A stretch of 27,043 nt of DNA from JAOABV01 sp039801465. Its GTDB lineage: Bacteria > Hydrothermota > Tepidihabitantia > Tepidihabitantales > CAIPLT01. The notes beneath the pieces were generated by a model. That model was not told where the DNA came from. It did not search any database and was given only the letters and a program-made list of their open reading frames with translations. This document shows, one piece after another, positions 22,764-27,043 of the stretch; within the stretch, counting starts at the first letter, position 1; the number at the start of each line of letters is the position of its first letter. Where the stretch lies: the NCBI GenBank assembly GCA_039801465.1, contig JBDRUT010000022.1, positions 1-27,043 of the forward strand. Direction: 5' to 3'. Position numbers and translations under genes: made by a program.

Positions 22764-25724
22764 TCATTTGAGATGTTGTGACAATATTTTCAAAAGAGTT
22801 TTAACATCTCCATAAGTTGTAAAGGTCTTTGCTGGTTGAACCAAGGTGATGCAATTATTTTTTAACGATACTTTTAATAGATTTAGTGCTTTGGATTTAA
22901 GTCTAATTTCAGCAATAAGAAATAGATTTTCCACAACTTCAGGATATTTACCAAAACGGTCTTGAAGTTCTTCTTTAATCGATTTTAACTCCATTTCATT
23001 TTCTAATGAAAGTAACCGCTTGTAAATGGCAACCCGTTCATAAGCATCTTGAATATAAGTTTCAGGAATATATGCCGAAATATCTAAAGAAAGTTCTGGT
23101 TCAGAAGCAATAGTTTCACCTTTTAATTGGCTAATTGCTTCTTTTAGCATTTGTTGATATAAGTTAAATCCGACACCGGCAATATTGCCGTGTTGTTCAG
23201 GACCTAAAATGTTACCCACTCCTCTCATCTCCATATCTCGCATTGCCAAACGAAATCCTGCGCCTAAATGAGAATAAGCCAATATGGTTGATATTCGTTT
23301 TTTAGCGGTTTCGGTAATTTCCTTATCCGGTATAATTAAAATACAATATGCTTGTTTATCAGAACGACCAACTCGTCCCCGCAATTGATGTAAATCTGCC
23401 AAACCAAATTCGTGAGCACGATTGATAATAATCGTATTAACATTTGGCATATCTAAACCCGCTTCAACAATTGCCGTGGAAACTAAAATATCATACTGCT
23501 TATTAATAAAATCCAGATAGAGTTCAGCAAGAACTTTTTCAGGCAATTTACTATGTGCGATACCAATGCGCCAATTGGGATTTAGATTATATAGACGCTG
23601 AATAATATTTTTAATCGATTCAATCCGATTATGGATGAATAATACCTGTCCTTCGCGAGAAAGTTCTCTTTGTATTCGCTGATAAATAGAATCATCGTTC
23701 CAAGTAGTAACTTCAGTGATAATGTCTTTTCGGCCCACTGGCGGTGTGTGAATTGGTGAAATGTCGCTAATTCCGATTAGTGCTTTATATAAAGTTCGGG
23801 GGATTGGTGTTGCAGTAAGCATTAAGACATCAACGGTTGTCTTTAATTTTTTCAGTAGTTCTTTTTGTTTAACACCAAATTTTTGTTCTTCATCAATTAT
23901 TAACAAACCTAAATCCTTAAAAGCAATTTTAGGATTTAATAGAATATGGGTGCCAATAATAATATCAATTTTTCCATTTCGCAGATCGGCAATAATTTTT
24001 TCTTGTTGGGTTCGGGAAATAAATTTTGATAACATTTCAATCCGAAAAGGAAAATCGGCAAGCCGTTTCTTAAATGTGTTATAATGTTGATAACACAATA
24101 TCGTGGTCGGAACTAAGACCGCAACTTGTTTTAAGTTAGTTACCGCCTTAAAAGCCGCACGTAAAGCAATTTCAGTTTTTCCATATCCCGTATCACCACA
24201 GACTAATCGTTCCATTGGCTTAGTACTTTCCATATCTCTTTTTACTTCGGCTAAAGTTTTCAATTGGTCTGGTGTCTCTTCAAAAGGAAAGGTCGCTTCA
24301 AATTCGGTCTGCCAAATCTCATCTTTACTTAAAGGTTTTTTAGTAGCAATCGTTCTTCGCGCATAGAGATTAAGCAATTCTTGAGCATATGTTTGTGCGG
24401 CTTTTGCCGCTTTGAGTTTGGTCAACAACCAACTTTTACTTCCGATACGACTTAATGTTGGTTGGGAATCATCAATTCCAATATACCGTTCAATCAGACT
24501 GAGATTTTCAACTGGCACATACAATTTTTGACCTTCAGCGTAATTGATTACTAAAAAATCCTTTTCGACCTCATCAACTTTAATCCGTTCAATGCCATTA
24601 AATTGTCCAATGCCGTAATCGATATGGACGACATAATCACCTTTATGTAACGCCAATAAATCGTCAAGTGGTTGACCCTTAAATTTTCGTCTGGGTAATT
24701 TCACAATTGGTTGACCAAATAATTCTTTTTCGGTTATCACACAATAGCACTCATCTGGACAGAAAAATCCGGAACTCAAACTACCTAAAAGATATTGTGG
24801 TTTTTCTCCTAAGATGCGTCTTAGTCGTTCTCGCTGATATTCGTAACTGACAACGATATAATATTCCAAGTTCGAATTTTCAATTTCTGACTTTAGCAAT
24901 CGAAAATTTCTTAAATACTGTGGTGGTGAATAAAAATTAAAATTAAAATCGCCAGTTTCTTGATTCAAGAAAATACAATTAGTAAACTCTTTTAAAATTT
25001 CTTGAGCATCGACTTGACGAGTTGATTCCGATAAAATAAGACCGGTTTTGGGTAAAATCTCAATAAGTCGCTTTTTCCAATTTTGCGGATTAACTCGGCC
25101 ATAAAATTCGATTTCTGTTAAGAAAGAAATTGACCGCTGGCTTATGGTATCGAAGTATCGCAAAGACTCAATACTATTGTCAAAGAATTCTATTCTTATG
25201 GGATTTGTCTGTTTACTCGGGAAAATATCAACAATATTACCTCGGACTGCATATTCATAGGGTTCAGAAACTAAATCAACTCGTTCGTACTGACTAGCTT
25301 CCAGAAACTCTATCAATTGACCAATTGGCATAAACATACCCTTTTTTAATTTCATTCGATATTTTGAAAGAATTTCTGTGTCTGGAACGGAACAGAGCAA
25401 ATCTTCGCTCTTAATGATAATAATATCGGAACTACTGTTATGAATAATGCTAAAATAATCAGATTCATTAGAATCTGAAGGATTATATCCTATGATTTTT
25501 TCATTAGATGCAAAAGATAACACATCAGAGTAGATGCTATTCTTATTATACTCATTTTGAGCAATATATACGATGTTCTTTTTAGATTCTCTGATTAAGG
25601 CAAGGCAGATTAACGGTTTCGCGCCAGCAAATCCTGTAATGGAAAAATTGGTCGTTTTTGAAATCTTATCTAAAAATTCTTTTATGCGCTTAGAGTTAAC
25701 AAATCGTTGATACAATAGTTCCAT
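22764..25724 (-). CDS. mfd: Transcription-repair coupling factor Mfd (compact form)
   Basis: Mfd removes RNA polymerase stalled at DNA lesions and recruits UvrA. The 986-residue protein carries a shortened UvrB-like N-terminal module, including EPYEYAVRGNIVDIFPS. The RNA-polymerase-interacting domain follows at about 355-425 (GDYVVHIDYGIGQFNGIE, YVPVENLSLIERYI). The translocase has Walker A GDTGYGKTEIALR (about 507), DEEQKFGV (about 610), TATPIPRTL (about 636), LVSTAIVEAGLDMPN and QLRGRVGRS. The C-terminal regulatory domain is at about 870-980 (ISAYIPETYI, RFGKYPEVVENL). It is some 160-190 residues shorter than E. coli or Bacillus Mfd, mostly lost from the N-terminal module. The ATG has no Shine-Dalgarno; its first 23 codons are repeated upstream. 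Confidence 0.95.
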   Translation of the reverse strand: MELLYQRFVNSKRIKEFLDKISKTTNFSITGFAGAKPLICLALIRESKKNIVYIAQNEYNKNSIYSDVLSFASNEKIIGYNPSDSNESDYFSIIHNSSSDIIIIKSEDLLCSVPDTEILSKYRMKLKKGMFMPIGQLIEFLEASQYERVDLVSEPYEYAVRGNIVDIFPSKQTNPIRIEFFDNSIESLRYFDTISQRSISFLTEIEFYGRVNPQNWKKRLIEILPKTGLILSESTRQVDAQEILKEFTNCIFLNQETGDFNFNFYSPPQYLRNFRLLKSEIENSNLEYYIVVSYEYQRERLRRILGEKPQYLLGSLSSGFFCPDECYCVITEKELFGQPIVKLPRRKFKGQPLDDLLALHKGDYVVHIDYGIGQFNGIERIKVDEVEKDFLVINYAEGQKLYVPVENLSLIERYIGIDDSQPTLSRIGSKSWLLTKLKAAKAAQTYAQELLNLYARRTIATKKPLSKDEIWQTEFEATFPFEETPDQLKTLAEVKRDMESTKPMERLVCGDTGYGKTEIALRAAFKAVTNLKQVAVLVPTTILCYQHYNTFKKRLADFPFRIEMLSKFISRTQQEKIIADLRNGKIDIIIGTHILLNPKIAFKDLGLLIIDEEQKFGVKQKELLKKLKTTVDVLMLTATPIPRTLYKALIGISDISPIHTPPVGRKDIITEVTTWNDDSIYQRIQRELSREGQVLFIHNRIESIKNIIQRLYNLNPNWRIGIAHSKLPEKVLAELYLDFINKQYDILVSTAIVEAGLDMPNVNTIIINRAHEFGLADLHQLRGRVGRSDKQAYCILIIPDKEITETAKKRISTILAYSHLGAGFRLAMRDMEMRGVGNILGPEQHGNIAGVGFNLYQQMLKEAISQLKGETIASEPELSLDISAYIPETYIQDAYERVAIYKRLLSLENEMELKSIKEELQDRFGKYPEVVENLFLIAEIRLKSKALNLLKVSLKNNCITLVQPAKTFTTYGDVKTLLKILSQHLK

Positions 25725-26100
25725 TGCTGAATATATATAAGGCTTTATATTGGGTTGATGTTCATCAGATTTTTGAAATCTTGTCTAAAAACTCTTTTAT
25801 GCGCCTGGAATTAATAAATCGTTGATACAATAGTTCCATTGCTGAATATATATAAGGCTTTATATTGGGTTGATGTTCATCAGATTTTTGAAATCTTATC
25901 TAAAAATTCTTTTATGCGCCTGGAATTAATAAATCGTTGATACAATAATTCCATTGCTGAACATATATATAAGGCTTTATATTGGGTTGATGTTCATCAG
26001 ATTTTTGAAATCTTGTCTAAAAACTCTTTTATGCGCCTGGAGTTAATAAATCGTTGATACAATAATTCCATTGCTGAACACATATATAAGGTTTTATATT
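25655..26100 (-). repeat. About four tandem 115-bp units covering the mfd leader and first 23 codons
   Basis: Units start at 25655 (inside mfd), 25770, 25885 and 26002; periods are 115, 115 and 117 bp (two extra bases in an AT run). The last unit breaks off near 26100. Each holds the leader (CAACCCAATATAAAGCCTTA, then TATATATTCAGCA) and 23 codons of mfd. Shared variants alternate: units 1 and 3 have GAG/GAC where units 0 and 2 have GAA/GAT, while codon 3 groups units 0-1 against 2-3. This suggests duplication of a dimer, or gene conversion. Confidence 0.95.
25765..26071 (-). pseudogene. Three 24-codon partial copies of the mfd 5' end, each open and closed by TGA
   Basis: Frames at 25765-25839, 25880-25954 and 25997-26071 each begin ATG-GAA, read MELLYQRFINSRR..., match Mfd residues 1-23, add one Ile and stop at TGA where the spacer begins. 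None has a frameshift. Among the three, every difference is synonymous (codons 3, 10, 16, 19). Against mfd itself there are only V9I and K12R plus synonymous changes. They may be duplication debris, or translated upstream ORFs. No Shine-Dalgarno precedes any ATG, as for mfd. Confidence 0.6.
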
Positions 26101-26142
26101 GAGAACGCTGAAAAAGTGTCTTTGATAACTCTAAAGACCCAA

Positions 26143-26171
26143 AATATAAAGAAAATTCTGTAGATTTTCAA
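26143..26171 (-). promoter_or_regulatory. Possible promoter for the mfd transcript
   Basis: Minus-strand TTGAAA (26171-26166), a 17-bp spacer and TATATT (26148-26143), upstream of all repeat units. If used, the message would carry the three upstream mini-ORFs before mfd, a leader of about 410 nt. A second TATATT directly before each repeated ATG has no good -35. Confidence 0.45.
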
Positions 26172-26205
26172 GCCACGCATGCGCAAAGATTGACTTTCAC
26201 AGAGG

Positions 26206-26234
26206 TTTCTATATTGGGCTGATATTCATCAGAT
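26206..26234 (-). repeat. Isolated copy of the repeat spacer
   Basis: CTATATTGGGCTGATATTCA and the following TCAGAT match the unit-boundary sequence (TTATATTGGGTTGATGTTCA then TCAGAT) with few changes. It lies 115 bp beyond where the next boundary would be expected (about 26093), so an older unit may have been replaced or have diverged beyond recognition. Confidence 0.6.
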
Positions 26235-26306
26235 ATTATTTACCTACTTTTTTGTGAATAATAAAGATTTGGTCTCAGACTAAATCTAAAAATATCTCAA
26301 AATATA

Positions 26307-26325
26307 GGGGGCGTTTTTCGCCCCC
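26307..26325 (-). terminator. GC-rich terminator of the small-peptide gene
   Basis: A perfect 7-bp stem, GGGGGCG (26307-26313) with CGCCCCC (26319-26325), and a 5-nt loop, starts 5 nt after the small-peptide stop. On the minus strand it is followed by TATATTTTGAGATATTTTT. Such GC density is exceptional in this AT-rich gap. Confidence 0.75.
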
Positions 26326-26330
26326 TTGCA

Positions 26331-26402
26331 CTACTTTTTCTTTGCCTTTGGGGCACTCTTTTTACAAGATGCCTTAGGCTTGGCTCGTTTCATACATGGC
26401 AT
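26331..26402 (-). CDS. 23-residue lysine-rich peptide
   Basis: The frame starts MPCMKRAKPK and ends KAKKK: 9 Lys, 1 Arg, 2 Cys (positions 3 and 13), 4 Ala, 3 Pro and no acidic residue. A canonical AGGAGG lies 6 nt before the ATG, a strong sigma70-like promoter about 25-50 nt before it, and a GC-rich terminator directly after the stop, so the whole transcription unit spans about 150 bp. The composition is like the basic tails of histone H1-like and ribosome- or nucleic-acid-binding proteins. The function is unknown. It could instead be a small RNA that happens to hold an ORF, but the placement of the ribosome binding site argues for translation. Confidence 0.65.
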   Translation of the reverse strand: MPCMKRAKPKASCKKSAPKAKKK

Positions 26403-26426
26403 AATGCCTCCTATTTAATACAAATT

Positions 26427-26455
26427 ATTTTAACCTAAAATAATAGGTTTGTCAA
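26427..26455 (-). promoter_or_regulatory. Sigma70-like promoter of the 23-residue peptide gene
   Basis: Minus-strand TTGACA (26455-26450), a 17-bp spacer and TAAAAT (26432-26427). Transcription would start near 26420, giving an 18-nt leader containing the Shine-Dalgarno. Confidence 0.8.
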
Positions 26456-26466
26456 TCATTAAAAAC

Positions 26467-26493
26467 AAGAAAGCTCGGAAAATTCGCTTTCTT
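26467..26493. terminator. Hairpin upstream of the small-peptide promoter
   Basis: AAGAAAGC (26467-26474) pairs perfectly with GCTTTCTT (26486-26493) around an 11-nt loop. It may insulate the small unit from transcription coming from the right, but no strong T-run follows on either strand. From here to 26704 I see no gene. TTTTCGCTATTGA near 26625 recurs inverted at about 26878 inside the repeat. Confidence 0.35.
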
Positions 26494-26704
26494 TGATTAT
26501 AGCGATTAAGAGAATGATTACAATGATTTAACAATCAATTGTGTTATATTGCCGGTGTCGCTATAATATCCGCGCAATAAAGATTTTTTCAGTATTCGTA
26601 AAACAGAAATCTATGCTAAAGTCAATTTTCGCTATTGAAACCATTGATTACCTCCTTGTTTTTTGGGTGGTCAGAGTTTTCAATGACACTTTTTTCAGAT
26701 TCTT

Positions 26705-27043
26705 CAAACAAAGAGTTCTAAAAAATGCTACTGAAGACAGAAATAAGTTCAAAATTGACAAAATCCAAAGGTCAATATAAGGTTCAAGGGTTTAAAAGTT
26801 CAATGTTCAAAGGCGAGTCCGATACGGATATTAATTGATTAATAAATAGAAGACCGCTTTATCTGTATAAGATTCGGTCAATAGCGAAAATCTATTTTCA
26901 CCGAGTTTTCAAACCAAGAAAATGGCATTGTGATTTGTCATCTGATAGACAATTTCTATGATTTAAGCACAGGCAAAATAGGTGGAAAACTAAGTGTTAA
27001 CTTGAATGATTGAACAATTGCCTTAAAATGATACGAAAATCCC
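26705..27043 (-). repeat. Right arm of long inverted repeat (runs off the window)
   Basis: This is the reverse complement of 10657-10998. The last 150 bp differ at one base (26926 region, G for A); the next 120 bp differ at about three. Similarity then drops over 26705-26755, with small gaps. The arm is cut by the window edge while still nearly identical, so its true length is unknown. No transposase-like frame is seen in either arm. Confidence 0.85.

Noticed and set aside
25655..26100. CRISPR-like array at the right end
   Set aside because: The units are contiguous copies with no unique spacers, and they match the start of mfd.
26541..26780. 79-codon plus-strand frame
   Set aside because: No start signal, crosses into the inverted repeat, and its composition is that of noncoding AT-rich DNA.

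Overview
The window reads as chromosomal DNA of an AT-rich, Gram-negative-type bacterium. A Wzi-like outer-membrane barrel and a small exported protein point to an outer membrane. The mix of NfnAB, NADP-type glutamate dehydrogenase, succinyl-CoA ligase, a short Mfd and a block of unnamed membrane proteins resembles uncultured candidate phyla such as WOR-3/Stahlbacteria. That placement is inference from gene content only; no rRNA or marker tree is available here.

Left end (1-5.8 kb), accessory. The 5' end of a probable IS256-type transposase runs off the left edge. Next to it is a plus-strand gene joining a sacsin/Hsp90-like ATPase to a C-terminal PD-(D/E)xK-like (DUF3883-type) domain, rich in ATA/AGA codons and a good candidate for an acquired defence gene. 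A 0.7 kb repeat-rich spacer follows, then an XRE-type regulator and a convergent DHA2-type MFS exporter.

Nitrogen and redox block (5.8-10.0 kb), all minus strand: nfnA-nfnB (electron-bifurcating NADH/ferredoxin/NADP oxidoreductase), a stand-alone Lrp/AsnC ligand-binding domain, and gdhA (NADPH-dependent ammonium assimilation). NfnAB can balance the NADPH that GdhA uses, and the small RAM-domain protein is a plausible amino-acid sensor.

Gene-free kilobase (10.0-11.0 kb). Two near-consensus sigma70 promoters stand back to back: one reads into nfnA, the other into about 480 bp of strongly G-rich, stop-riddled plus strand. The second part of the gap is a repeat found again, inverted and about 98% identical, at the right edge of the window.

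Central minus-strand block (11.0-22.3 kb): sucD and sucC, a Wzi-like barrel, and a four-gene module of unnamed membrane proteins (a FN3-TM-globular-TM protein, two polytopic proteins and a TM-globular-TM protein). These are followed by a small MazG-like pyrophosphohydrolase, a GT2 glycosyltransferase, PlsY, an exported protein of unknown function and a YhhQ-type queuosine-precursor transporter.

Right end (22.8-27.0 kb): a compact mfd whose first 23 codons and leader are repeated in tandem upstream (about four 115-bp units). Each extra unit is an open 24-codon frame closed by TGA, and the units differ almost only at synonymous positions. Beyond it lies a complete miniature transcription unit (promoter, Shine-Dalgarno, 23-residue lysine-rich peptide, GC-rich terminator), then the second arm of the inverted repeat.

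The strongest candidates for something undescribed are the four-gene membrane module, the mfd-leader repeat, the divergent promoter with its noncoding-looking transcript, and the 23-residue peptide.
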